Positions 1 to 7,775 of a DNA stretch of 64,000 bases are shown here, piece by piece. Position numbers and translations under genes: made by a program. Origin of the DNA: Actinacidiphila acididurans (GTDB taxonomy: Bacteria > Actinomycetota > Actinomycetes > Streptomycetales > Streptomycetaceae); the NCBI RefSeq assembly GCF_016918855.1, contig NZ_JADKYB010000014.1, positions 228,188-292,187 on the forward strand, in the 5' to 3' direction. Position 1 is the first letter of the stretch, and each line of letters begins with the position of its first letter. The notes under the pieces are model-generated. The model worked only from the letters and a program-made list of their open reading frames with translations. It had not been told where the DNA came from and did no database searches.

Positions 1-14
1 GCGCGGGAGGTCCG

Positions 15-386
15 GTGATCGCCAAGCTGCAGTGCGTGGTGCTGGACTGCCCGGACGTACGGACGCTTGCCCGCTTCTACCAGGCGGTCCTGGGCGGTGA
101 GGTCAACCGGCCCGATCCCCGCTGGGCGGTCGGCGACGGCTTCGCGACCCTGCACACCGACGCCGGGCTCGTGTTCGCCTTCCAGCGGGTCGAGGACTAC
201 CGGGCGCCGCAATGGCCGGACGCCGCGCACCCGCAGCAGTTTCACCTGGACCTCGACGTCCCCGACCTCGACCGGGCCCAGGGTGAAGTCCTCGCGCTCG
301 GTGCGACGCTGCTGCGCGCCGACCCCCGCGGCTGGCGGGTCCTCGCGGACCCGGCGGGGCATCCGTTCTGCCTGCTCAGGGGCTAG
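15..386 (+). CDS. VOC (glyoxalase-like) family protein
   Basis: A 123-residue single-module protein of the vicinal oxygen chelate fold. It opens with IAKLQCVVLDCPDV and the ARFYQAVLG segment typical of glyoxalase/bleomycin-resistance-like proteins, and ends with WRVLADPAGHPFCLL, the usual last strand that carries a metal-ligand position. His77 in FHLDLDV matches the mid-domain strand where a ligand His is often found. Such single-module proteins work as dimers, but the substrate cannot be read from sequence. The GTG start has the purine stretch gcgggaggt just upstream. The gene stands alone; the left edge of the window hides its upstream context. Family assignment is firm, function is not. 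Confidence 0.85.
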   Translation: MIAKLQCVVLDCPDVRTLARFYQAVLGGEVNRPDPRWAVGDGFATLHTDAGLVFAFQRVEDYRAPQWPDAAHPQQFHLDLDVPDLDRAQGEVLALGATLLRADPRGWRVLADPAGHPFCLLRG

Positions 387-467
387 CCGGTCCCGGAATT
401 CGGCGCCGCGCCCAGGCCCGCCGGCCCAGTGGCGGCCCCGCTGCATACGGGTGCGGGCCGCCCTGCC

Positions 468-656
468 TCACCCGCGCCGTTCGGTGTGCCGATACCCGAA
501 AGGCCCCGGCAGATCCGCCGAGGTGGTCCGCCGCCCCGTCGTCGACCACGTCCGATGCGCACCCTTGCGCCCAATGGTCAGCGACAGCGACTTACGGTTC
601 ACGTTGACCCGCACTCCGGGCAGGATCCGGAACGACTTGCGGAACGTCACGGGCAT
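468..656 (-). CDS. DUF4236 small protein
   Basis: A 62-residue protein that matches DUF4236 over nearly its whole length: FRKSFRILPGVRVNVNRKSLS, then a Gly-Arg-Lys-Gly turn and an LPGPFGYRH end in the place of the family's usual PGTG-Y. The function of DUF4236 is unknown. I chose the ATG at 656 because aaggagg ends five bases before it; a GTG one codon upstream is only two bases from that site. It lies downstream of the Sel1-repeat ATPase gene on the same strand, with about 100 bases between them, so co-transcription is possible but not shown. Confidence 0.7.
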   Translation of the reverse strand: MPVTFRKSFRILPGVRVNVNRKSLSLTIGRKGAHRTWSTTGRRTTSADLPGPFGYRHTERRG

Positions 657-754
657 CACGGCCTCCTTGCTCTCTCCTTTTTCCGTGTGCCCGCCTTTGC
701 TCCGCTCACCCGCCGTGGTGGCTCAACCGGCGGGCGGGGCAGGGGTGGTGGGCG

Positions 755-2773
755 TCAGCCCTCGGACAGCCGGGCCAGCGCAGACGCCGCGTCGGCGTTG
801 CCTGCTTCGGTCGCGCGGGTCCACCAGATGCGGGCGCCGTCGACATCGCCCTGGTTGTGCAGCAAGACGCCGAGGTCGAACATGCCGTTGGCGTTGCCGG
901 CTTCGGCGGCCCGTGTCCACCAGATGCGGGCGGTGTCAAGGTCACGGTCCTCATGGGCGAGCATGCCGACGCTGAGCATGGCGCGTGTGTTGCCGGCGTC
1001 GGCGGCACGGATATACCAGGTGCGGGCAGCGTCGCGGTCGCCATCCTCATGTGCGAGGGCACCGAGCATGCCCATGGCGTTGGTGTTGCCGGCTTCGGCG
1101 GCGCGTGTCCACCAGGTGCGGGCGGCATCGGTGTCCCCGTCCTCATTTGCAAGGACGCCGAGCATGGCCATGGCGTGAATGTCGTTGGCGTCGGCCGCGC
1201 GAGTGTGCCAGGTGCGGGCGGCGTCGGTGTCCCCGTTGTCCCTGGCGACAAGTCCGAGGCTGAGCATCGCGCGTGTGTTGCCGGCTTCAGCGGCGCGTGT
1301 CCAGGCGACCGTGGCCTGCGGGCGCCGGTCTGCGGCGAAGGCGGAACCGCCGATCCCAAGGCAGGCTTGCGGGTCCGCCGCCTCGATCAGGGTGTCCCAC
1401 ACCGCGTCCGGGATGTCGCTCGCCTTGGGGACGGGGGATGTCGGGTGGACGTGGTTGGTGAGGATGTCGGTGACGCGGTGTCCGTCGGTCCGGCCGGGGG
1501 CGCTGCCGTAGGGGGAGAGGGGGGAGATGCGGTGGGTGTGCTGGACGGGCCGGCAGGCCCAGGTCAGGCCGTTTTCGAACCAGTTGATGGGGGCGTCGGC
1601 GCGCTGTTGTCCGGTCAGGTAGTGGTTGGCCAGGGCTTTGAGTACGGGGGCCGGGATGGTTGGGGGGTGGCCGCAGCGGCGGGCGGTCACGGCGGCGCTC
1701 AGGAGGGCCTTGCCGTAGGGGTCGTCGGCCTGTTCCCAGCGCAGGAGCAGTTCGGGGGCGGCCGACAGAATCTGGGTCAGGCCCAGGCCGGTCCTGCTGT
1801 TGGCGGCGGCGTGCGCGAGGCGGGGGTCGCGGCCGGCCAGTTCCCGGGCGCGTTCCCACTCCGGCTCGGTGAAAGCGGGCAGGGAGAACACCCGAGCCTG
1901 CTCCAGGACGTCCTTGTCGTTGCGGTTCGGCGCGTCCACCTGCCGCTCGGCCAAGGCGCCTGCCGCGGAATCGCCGGCGCCGTTCTGTGAGGCCTCGGTG
2001 CTGTCCGCAGGACGCGGGGGCGGGGGCGGGGCCGGTGCGGAAGAGGTGCTGCGAAGCTGCTCGTAGCGGTCGGGCCAGATCGTGCCGACGAGTATGACCG
2101 GCTGGGTGGTGTCGGCCAGCAGGCGGCGCACGGTGGCGGCCTCCAGCGGGGTGGCGCCGGTAAGGAAGTCCTGGATCTCGTTGAGCCAGATGACGCTGCG
2201 GCCCAGGTTCCGGCGCTGCGCCCACGCCATGTCGCCGCCCGGGTACGGCCGTATCAGGCTCCAGTCGGGGAGCGTGCTGGAGATCGCTTCCCAGGCGGTG
2301 CGGGTCTTGCCGGCCGCGGCGGGCCCGACGAGCAGTACGAAGCCGCCCTTCGCGGAGCGCGCGCGCAGGTAGTTGCGCAAGTTGGCGTCCACGTCGCGCT
2401 CGACGTACTCCGGCAGGTCCGGCGACAGGCTCTGCGGGGCGTCGGCGGGCAGCGGGATGGACGGATGGATGCCGAGAAGAGCGGGATCGGTCTCGGCCAC
2501 GGTCCTTGGAGTGGGCAGGCCCTGCCAAGCACGATGGACACGCGTGTCCTGCTCCAGGCTGTCCTTCGCACGGGCGACCGTGGACTCGCTCACCACCGCG
2601 TACAGAGGCTTGACGGCCGCCAGCAGCACCGCCGCCGCAGCCAGCACCGCTGGCGCAACCCAGCTCGGTCCGGGCACATGCACGACCTTGACGACGCCAG
2701 GCACCGCGCTGAACACCGCCATCGCCCCGACCAGACCGGCGAACACCCACGACGACTTCCAGCGTTTCCCCAC
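755..2773 (-). CDS. membrane-anchored P-loop ATPase with C-terminal Sel1/TPR-like repeats
   Basis: About 672 residues from the GTG at 2773; a GTG nine codons upstream (2800) is an alternative and neither has a clear ribosome site. Two hydrophobic segments lie at about residues 8-30 and 38-55. Around residue 150 is a Walker A loop (LLVGPAAAGKT) followed by a Walker B-like strand (SVIWLNEIQDF) and an arm resembling STAND-type NTPases (VILVGTIWPDRYEQL). The last 190 residues hold six 32-residue Sel1-like repeats of the form AR-W-TRAAEAGN-AM--LG, encoded by 96-bp DNA repeats. The architecture suggests a signalling or scaffold NTPase at the membrane, with the repeats as the sensing or partner-binding part. 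This is inference; I do not recognise a characterised member. The long open frame upstream of 2800 is antisense to real genes and is not included. Confidence 0.75.
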   Translation of the reverse strand: MGKRWKSSWVFAGLVGAMAVFSAVPGVVKVVHVPGPSWVAPAVLAAAAVLLAAVKPLYAVVSESTVARAKDSLEQDTRVHRAWQGLPTPRTVAETDPALLGIHPSIPLPADAPQSLSPDLPEYVERDVDANLRNYLRARSAKGGFVLLVGPAAAGKTRTAWEAISSTLPDWSLIRPYPGGDMAWAQRRNLGRSVIWLNEIQDFLTGATPLEAATVRRLLADTTQPVILVGTIWPDRYEQLRSTSSAPAPPPPPRPADSTEASQNGAGDSAAGALAERQVDAPNRNDKDVLEQARVFSLPAFTEPEWERARELAGRDPRLAHAAANSRTGLGLTQILSAAPELLLRWEQADDPYGKALLSAAVTARRCGHPPTIPAPVLKALANHYLTGQQRADAPINWFENGLTWACRPVQHTHRISPLSPYGSAPGRTDGHRVTDILTNHVHPTSPVPKASDIPDAVWDTLIEAADPQACLGIGGSAFAADRRPQATVAWTRAAEAGNTRAMLSLGLVARDNGDTDAARTWHTRAADANDIHAMAMLGVLANEDGDTDAARTWWTRAAEAGNTNAMGMLGALAHEDGDRDAARTWYIRAADAGNTRAMLSVGMLAHEDRDLDTARIWWTRAAEAGNANGMFDLGVLLHNQGDVDGARIWWTRATEAGNADAASALARLSEG

Positions 2774-2950
2774 GACCGCATCGTCGTGGCTGCCGTCCAC
2801 GGGCCGCCACCGGTTTCGCCCAATTCGACCGCCAATTCCCGTGGGGCGGGCGGGTCCCCGTTCCGGCGCCGACCGCCGCTCGGGCGGCCCGGGCGGATTT
2901 CGGTTGTGGCTGTTAAAGTGCGCTGGCCGTGAGGGGGTTGAGCAGCGGAT

Positions 2951-3538
2951 ATGGGGGGTTGCGTGGGAGCGGTACGGATACGGTTGGTGGCGCTGGCGCT
3001 TGTGGGAGCCGGGGTGCTCGTAGGGTGCGGGTCGTCCGGGGGGTCGGGGGGCCGGAACGTGGAGGTGCGGGTCACCGCGCCCGCGGCCGGCACGCACAGC
3101 TCGCCCGTGGTCGGGCTCCCGCTGCCCGAGCCCAGCGCGACGGCGAGCGTTCGGCCCGACGGGTACGACCCCACGCGGGACGCCGCCGCCGATATCGCCG
3201 CGGCTCAGCGGGCTGCCGCGAAGGACGGCCGGCCCGTGCTCATTGATTTCGGGGCGGACTGGTGCCCGGACTGCGTCGTGCTCGGGCGTACGTTCACTCA
3301 GCCCGGCACGGCTGAGCTGCTTTCGAAGTACCACGTGGTGAAGGTGGACGTCGGGCAGTTCGACCACAACCTGGCCGTCGTCAGGCGCTACGTCAATCTC
3401 AACACCAGCGGGATTCCGGCGCTTGCGGTGGTCGACTCCCGGGGGCGTACGGAAGTGGCGACGAATCGGGGGGAGTTCGCCAATGCGAGGAGTATGCCGG
3501 CGGCGCAGGTGAACGCCTTCCTCAGTCGGTGGGCGTGA
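2951..3538 (+). CDS. thioredoxin-fold lipoprotein (DsbD-gamma-like)
   Basis: 195 residues. A lipoprotein signal ends at the lipobox VLVGC (Cys26), so the protein should sit outside the membrane. The thioredoxin fold follows: VLIDFGADWCPDC carries a WCxxC redox pair at about 103-107, then VKVDVGQF and the cis-Pro-like segment SGIPALAVVDSRG. This resembles the C-terminal gamma domain of DsbD and related thiol-disulfide lipoproteins. The next gene encodes a DsbD N-terminal-like lipoprotein, so the two may act together in extracytoplasmic thiol chemistry, for instance cytochrome maturation; that is inference. The ATG at 2951 is used here; the GTG at 2963 is also possible. Confidence 0.82.
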   Translation: MGGCVGAVRIRLVALALVGAGVLVGCGSSGGSGGRNVEVRVTAPAAGTHSSPVVGLPLPEPSATASVRPDGYDPTRDAAADIAAAQRAAAKDGRPVLIDFGADWCPDCVVLGRTFTQPGTAELLSKYHVVKVDVGQFDHNLAVVRRYVNLNTSGIPALAVVDSRGRTEVATNRGEFANARSMPAAQVNAFLSRWA

Positions 3539-3585
3539 AGGGGGCGCCGCGGGGGTTCGGTACGTTCTCGGGTGCCGGCGCGTTG

Positions 3586-3905
3586 TGGCTTGTCGCGCAG
3601 TTCCCCGCGCCCCTGGGTGATCCGGGCGAACCCGGCGACGTAACCGCAGCCTTGCCGGGTGCCGGCGCTGCGGAAGCCGGCTCGGGCAGTTCCGGTGCGC
3701 TGCCGAGTGCGGATGCATCGTGGCTTGTCGCGCAGTTCCCCGCGCCCCTGGGTGATCCGGGCGAACCCGGCGACGCATCCGCAGCCTTGCCGGGTGCCGG
3801 CGCTGCGGAAGCCGGCTCGGGCAGTTCCGGTGCGCTGCCGAGTGCGGATGCATCGTGGCTTGTCGCGCAGTTCCCCGCGCCCCTGGGTGATCCGGGCGAA
3901 GCCGG
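3586..3905 (+). repeat. 135-bp tandem repeat, about 2.4 copies
   Basis: Copies begin at 3586, 3721 and 3856, each with tggcttgtcgcgcagttccc and then cgcgcccctgggtgatcc. The first two are full 135-bp units and the third is cut after about 50 bases. Because 135 is a multiple of three the plus-strand frame stays open through all copies, but the encoded text (WLVAQFPAPLGDP) precedes a signal peptide and is probably not translated. From memory, the core resembles a short element scattered in intergenic DNA of many Streptomyces genomes; this was not checked. Confidence 0.85.
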
Positions 3906-3951
3906 CGCCACAGTCGTTTCCCCGCGGCGGGCGGGCGCCTTTCGGAAGGGG

Positions 3952-4473
3952 TTGGCCTCGGCATTGGGTGCCGTCACCGCGGCTGTGGCTCTGGCCGGGT
4001 GCGGGGGCGGCTCCTCCGGGGGCGTACCGGACACGCACGGATCGTTCCGGGCGGGTGGGGTGGCCGTCAGCGTGACGTTGCACCGGGAGGCCGGGCATGG
4101 CGGGGGCGGCGTGTTGGTGACGGCCACGCTGCGGCCCGAGGGGGAGGGGTTTCACGTGTACAGCCTGGAAATGCCGGACGGGGGTGTGGAGGCGCTGGGG
4201 ATTCCGACCCGGCTGGGCGTGGGGGCGCCGTTGGAGGCGGCGGGGGCGGTGACGGCGGGGGTCAGGCCGTATGAGCTGAGCATGGCCGGGCTGGACGTAA
4301 AGCTGCCGGTGTACCCGGACGGGCCCGTCACGCTGAGGTTGCCCGCCAGGATCACCGGCAAGGGCGCGCGTGCCGCCGAGGTGACGTTCACGTACGGGGC
4401 GTGCAGTGCGACCGAAGGGTGCCGGGCGCCGGTGCGGGGGCGGGCGCTGACGGTAGCCCTGCCCGGGGCATAA
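3952..4473 (+). CDS. lipoprotein with DsbD N-terminal-like domain
   Basis: About 173 residues if it starts at the TTG at 3952. A hydrophobic stretch ends in the lipobox ALAGC, followed by a beta-rich domain with GEGFHVYSLEMPDGGVEALGIPT and, near the end, VTFTYGACSATEGCRAPV, which match the N-terminal (alpha) domain of DsbD, including paired cysteines. It would lie outside the membrane beside the thioredoxin-like lipoprotein encoded just upstream. The 5' end is odd: the open frame runs back through the 135-bp tandem repeat to 3529, overlapping the previous gene, but a start there would bury the signal peptide at about residue 140. The positively charged run before 3952 (RRAGAFRKG) would suit a signal-peptide n-region but has no usual start codon in front of it. 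Confidence 0.6.
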   Translation: MASALGAVTAAVALAGCGGGSSGGVPDTHGSFRAGGVAVSVTLHREAGHGGGGVLVTATLRPEGEGFHVYSLEMPDGGVEALGIPTRLGVGAPLEAAGAVTAGVRPYELSMAGLDVKLPVYPDGPVTLRLPARITGKGARAAEVTFTYGACSATEGCRAPVRGRALTVALPGA

Positions 4474-4594
4474 CCGATCGTTTCGGAATGAGGACACCGC
4501 ATCATCGGGGTGCGCGCGGCCCGTGCCGTGCGCACGCCGCGGCGGCTGTGAAAATCGCTGTCCGTTCGCCGGAGCACGGTGATAGGCATCCGGC

Positions 4595-5395
4595 GTGCAA
4601 GAGACTCTGGAGTTCCCTGACCTACTGCGGCTGATCGACGATCGGTCGGCTGCTTTCCGCGCCGCGGTCGCCGCCGCGCCCAGCCTCGACGTGCAGGTGC
4701 CGACGTGCCCCGAGTGGACGCTGTTCGACCTGGTGCAGCACCTTGGTGAGGGGCGCCGTGCGTGGGCCGCCACCATCTCCGCGGGACCTGACGCCACGGC
4801 CAAGGCCTCACCCAAGGGCGACGCGACCGCACCTCGGGAGCGCGAGGCCCTGCTGGCCTGGTTGGCCGCATCGACGCAGCTGCTGCTGGACGCGCTGGGG
4901 GAGGCCGGCCCGGATCGCGGTTGCTGGACGTGGTGGGGCAAGTCCCAGTCGCCGCAGACCTGCGGCGCCGTCGCCCGGCACCAGCTCCACGAGATCGCGG
5001 TGCACACCTACGACGCCCAGCTCACCGTAGGTGCCCCGCAGCCGCTGCCGGAGGAAGTGGCGCTCGACGGCGCTGAGGAGTTCCTCTCCACCATATGCAC
5101 CACGACGGAGGCCTGGCCGCACGAGCCTGCGGTCGTCGACTACCACGCCACCGAGGGCCGCTCCTGGCGCCACTGGCTCTCCGACGACGGCGCACGGGCC
5201 GCCCGTCTGTCCACACCCGGCACGACTCCGGCCTCCGCCACCGACGAGGAGCCGGAGGCGACTGATGCCTCCATCGAGGGTTCGGCCAATGAGCTGGTCC
5301 TCTCTTTCTACGGCCGCATTCCGCTGGACTCCCTGAAGCTCGACGACAACCGGGGGGTCTTCGACCAGCTCGTAGCCTGGGACCCGGAGCAGTAG
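4595..5395 (+). CDS. maleylpyruvate isomerase-family, mycothiol-dependent enzyme (MDMPI/DinB-like)
   Basis: 266 residues of the four-helix DinB-like family that includes mycothiol-dependent maleylpyruvate isomerase. The N-terminal part has the family signature VPTCPEWTLFDLVQHLGE, and the metal triad is visible: His49 in LVQHLGE, then Glu133 and His137 in HQLHEIAVHTYDAQ. The C-terminal 100 residues are the usual MDMPI C domain (ELVLSFYGRIPLDSL). Members use mycothiol, the actinobacterial thiol, but the substrate of this one cannot be read off. It starts at a GTG with only a weak ribosome site and stands alone between the lipoproteins and a TetR operon. Confidence 0.87.
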   Translation: MQETLEFPDLLRLIDDRSAAFRAAVAAAPSLDVQVPTCPEWTLFDLVQHLGEGRRAWAATISAGPDATAKASPKGDATAPREREALLAWLAASTQLLLDALGEAGPDRGCWTWWGKSQSPQTCGAVARHQLHEIAVHTYDAQLTVGAPQPLPEEVALDGAEEFLSTICTTTEAWPHEPAVVDYHATEGRSWRHWLSDDGARAARLSTPGTTPASATDEEPEATDASIEGSANELVLSFYGRIPLDSLKLDDNRGVFDQLVAWDPEQ

Positions 5396-5417
5396 TACGT
5401 GACGGGGCGTCAACCTC

Positions 5418-5446
5418 TTGCTCGGGTGAGCAAATCCGCGTACTTT
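5418..5446 (+). promoter_or_regulatory. promoter with overlapping palindromic operator; leaderless start
   Basis: A -35 hexamer TTGCTC (5418-5423) and a -10 hexamer TACTTT (5441-5446) are 17 bp apart. The ATG of the TetR gene is at 5454, seven bases after the -10, so the transcript probably starts at or next to the start codon. The -35 lies in the perfect palindrome TTGCTCGGGTGAGCAA (5418-5433). A related TTGCTCATGCAA spans the start codon and GCTCGACCGAGC lies inside the gene. This fits autorepression by the TetR protein. Confidence 0.7.
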
Positions 5447-5453
5447 CTTGCTC

Positions 5454-6098
5454 ATGCAAGCCAAAGATAGCTCGACCGAGCAAAGGGCGGGGCGCAGGAG
5501 CAGGGCGTCCTTCACGGAGACGGGGCGCCGCGCGCAGATCGTCGCGGCGGCGATCGACGTGATTGCCGAAGTCGGCTACCACCGGGCCTCGTTCGCGAAG
5601 ATCGCGGAGCGGGCCGGGCTGAGCAGCACGGGCATGATCTCGTACCACTTCGACGGGCGGGACGACCTCATGCGCGAGGTCGTCGCCGAGGTGATGCGGC
5701 TCGCGGACGGGTACGTGCGGCCCCGTATCGAGGCCCACGAGAACTACACGGCGCGCCTGCGGGCCTTCATCGAGGGCAACCTCGACCTGTGCGCGGCCTT
5801 CCCGAACCACCTCGCCGCGATCACCGAGGTCCTCACCAACCTCCGCGGCGGCGACCCCACCATGGTCGCCTTCGTCGACATGAACGAGGCGATCCTCGCC
5901 ACCCAGGTGGAGCAGATCCGCAAGGCGCAACGCGCGGGTGAGTTCGGCGACTTCGATCCCTGGGTGATGGTGCGGGCGATCCGGGCCGCCATCGACGACG
6001 TGGTGCGGCGCGCCACCCACGAGCCGGATCTCGACGTACGGGCCGCCGGCCGGGAGTTGGCGGACCTGTTCGACCGCGCCACCAGGAGGACGTCATGA
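5454..6098 (+). CDS. TetR/AcrR-family regulator
   Basis: 214 residues. The N-terminal helix-turn-helix is clear (RRAQIVAAAIDVIAEVGYHRA, then FAKIAERAGLSSTGMISYHF), with a helical ligand-binding domain behind it. It should act as a dimeric, ligand-responsive repressor. The ATG at 5454 is preferred to a TTG two codons earlier because the promoter places transcription start at this ATG. The gene overlaps the following membrane-protein gene by four bases (ATGA), so the membrane protein is its likely target through a shared promoter. Confidence 0.9.
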   Translation: MQAKDSSTEQRAGRRSRASFTETGRRAQIVAAAIDVIAEVGYHRASFAKIAERAGLSSTGMISYHFDGRDDLMREVVAEVMRLADGYVRPRIEAHENYTARLRAFIEGNLDLCAAFPNHLAAITEVLTNLRGGDPTMVAFVDMNEAILATQVEQIRKAQRAGEFGDFDPWVMVRAIRAAIDDVVRRATHEPDLDVRAAGRELADLFDRATRRTS

Positions 6099-6880
6099 CC
6101 ACAGCGGACACGGGGGCGCCGATCATGGCAACGCATCCGGCGGCAGGGGCGGCAGCGGGGCCCGCACCACGGCCCGACACGGAACCGGCCGACCCGGCCC
6201 ACCACGCCACCGACCCGGCCCGGGATGTCGACGAGGCCGCCGCGGTGAACCGTGAGCGCAGAACCAGGGCGCTGCGCCGGCGCCTGGTCGCCCAGCTCCT
6301 CTTCGAGCTCGTCCTCCCCCTCGGCTCCTACTACGGGCTGCGCGCGGCCGGCGCCGGCCAGTACGTCTCGATGGCCGTCGGCAGCGTGCTGCTCCTGCCC
6401 TGGATCGTGTACGGCATCGTGCGGCAGCGGCGCGTCGAGGCGACGGCGGTGTTCACGCTGAGCCTGGTGGTGCTCGGCACCCTGCTGTCGCTGATCACCG
6501 GCAGCCCGCGGGTGCTGATGATCCGGGACAGCTGGCTGACGGCGACGCTCGGGATCTGGGTGCTGGGCACGCTGCCCACCCGGCGCCCGTTCATGATGAC
6601 GGCCGCGCGCGGCATCGTCATCGCCAAGATCGGCGAGCCCGGGCTGGCCGCGTGGGAGGCGCAGTGGGACACGGACCCGACGTTCCGTCACCACCTGCGG
6701 CTGCTCACCGCCGTGTGGGGCTCGGGCTTCCTCCTCGACGCCGTGCTGCGCGTGGCGCTGGCGTACACGATCCCGGTGGACGCCTTCCCGCTCACCAGCA
6801 CGCTGCTCTGGCTGGTGCTGCTCGGCGGGCTGATCGGCTTCCACAACTGGTACATCACCCGGAACGGGCTGAAGCTGTGA
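6095..6880 (+). CDS. VC0807-family-like multi-pass membrane protein
   Basis: 261 residues. The first 60 are Ala/Pro-rich and charged. Then come about five to six hydrophobic segments: LLFELVLPLGSYYGL, SMAVGSVLLLPWIVYGIV, FTLSLVVLGTLLSLITG, a central pair, and LLWLVLLGGLIGFHNWYI at the end. The arrangement and the internal SPRVLMIRDSWLTATLG resemble the VC0807 group of uncharacterised integral membrane proteins. Function is unknown. It is translationally coupled to the TetR gene, so it is likely repressed by it and possibly concerned with a compound that the regulator binds. Confidence 0.75.
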   Translation: MTTADTGAPIMATHPAAGAAAGPAPRPDTEPADPAHHATDPARDVDEAAAVNRERRTRALRRRLVAQLLFELVLPLGSYYGLRAAGAGQYVSMAVGSVLLLPWIVYGIVRQRRVEATAVFTLSLVVLGTLLSLITGSPRVLMIRDSWLTATLGIWVLGTLPTRRPFMMTAARGIVIAKIGEPGLAAWEAQWDTDPTFRHHLRLLTAVWGSGFLLDAVLRVALAYTIPVDAFPLTSTLLWLVLLGGLIGFHNWYITRNGLKL

Positions 6881-6888
6881 TCCCCTCC

Positions 6889-6922
6889 GCGCCGGCCGCC
6901 CACGGGGGGGGGCGGCCGGCGC
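6889..6922. terminator. hairpin terminator between convergent genes
   Basis: Thirteen-base perfect arms GCGCCGGCCGCCC and GGGCGGCCGGCGC enclose a short loop and a run of nine G (6904-6912). It lies between the converging ends of the membrane-protein gene and the gene at 6934, so it can serve both. There is no T tract, as is common in high-GC actinomycetes. Confidence 0.75.
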
Positions 6923-6933
6923 GATGGCCGGGG

Positions 6934-7560
6934 TCAGGGAGTGGCGGGAGCGAAGGAGGTGCCGGTCCCGGGGAAGGGGGGAACGCACGCGGGTGCGGCT
7001 CCGCGCTGTACGTGGGCGGTGATGACGTACCCGGCGTGTGCGGGGTCGGTACGGGCCAGGGGGAACACGACGAGCAGGTGCGCGCCGGCGGGAATCGCCT
7101 CGGGCCGGACGTCGAGAAGCGGCTTGCCGCCCTTGGCCGTTTCGATACGCCACACCCCTTGGACGAAGGGGGCGGACTCGGCCGCGGGGGCACCGGTCGC
7201 CGCGGGCGCTTCGACATCGGGCGCGCCGGCGGTCGGCGGGGTGGAGCAGCCGGGCTCGCCGGCGTGGACGAGGGCCGGGACGCCGAGGCGGTTGAGGTCG
7301 CGCTGTACGGCGTTCAGGTCGAGCCGCTTGGCGTCCGGGTCGGTGATGGCGAGCCGGACCACGCCGTGGGCCCCGCGCCGCACGGTGTACGCGGGGGCGT
7401 GCGCGGCGGCGGAGTGGTGGTGGCCGGTGGCCGCGGTGGTGGCGAGGACGGCCCCGGCCGCGGCCGCGACGATCAGCGGGACGGCCAGGAGGGCGAGGCG
7501 GCGCCGGGGACGGGCGCGGGCAGCGGCGGACGCTCCGGGCGAGCGGTGGATCTCGTTCAT
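6934..7560 (-). CDS. membrane-anchored protein of unknown function
   Basis: 208 residues from the ATG at 7560, which has gagga seven bases upstream; the frame is open further upstream but without ribosome sites. A basic stretch (ARARPRRR) precedes one hydrophobic segment, LALLAVPLIVAAAAGAVLATT at about 25-45. The rest is probably extracytoplasmic, with HGVVRLAITDPDAKRLDLN and two Cys, one in GEPGCSTPP and one in APACVPPF. It looks like a type II membrane protein. I do not recognise the family and assign no function. Confidence 0.65.
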   Translation of the reverse strand: MNEIHRSPGASAAARARPRRRLALLAVPLIVAAAAGAVLATTAATGHHHSAAAHAPAYTVRRGAHGVVRLAITDPDAKRLDLNAVQRDLNRLGVPALVHAGEPGCSTPPTAGAPDVEAPAATGAPAAESAPFVQGVWRIETAKGGKPLLDVRPEAIPAGAHLLVVFPLARTDPAHAGYVITAHVQRGAAPACVPPFPGTGTSFAPATP

Positions 7561-7775
7561 CAGCTGGTCCTCGATCAGTCGGGTCCCGGCCCGGGTCCGG
7601 GCGGCCTCTTCCCTCTCCACACCCATGAGTTGTCCGGCCGCCCGTGACCGGTTCCCATGATCCGCGTCACGGGCGCCGAGCGGGCCCAACGTAGGCTCTG
7701 GACGCGCGCGGTCGACGGGGAGCGCGTCGCGGTCGACGAGTCCGACGAACGGTTCGACGAACGGAGTGTCCCGCT

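Noticed and set aside
3529..3951. N-terminal extension of the DsbD-like lipoprotein through the 135-bp repeats
   Set aside because: It would place the lipoprotein signal internally at about residue 140 and overlaps the preceding gene; the repeat is better explained as non-coding.
6904..6912. Run of nine G as a possible phase-variation tract
   Set aside because: It lies between two convergent genes, in a terminator hairpin, not in coding sequence.
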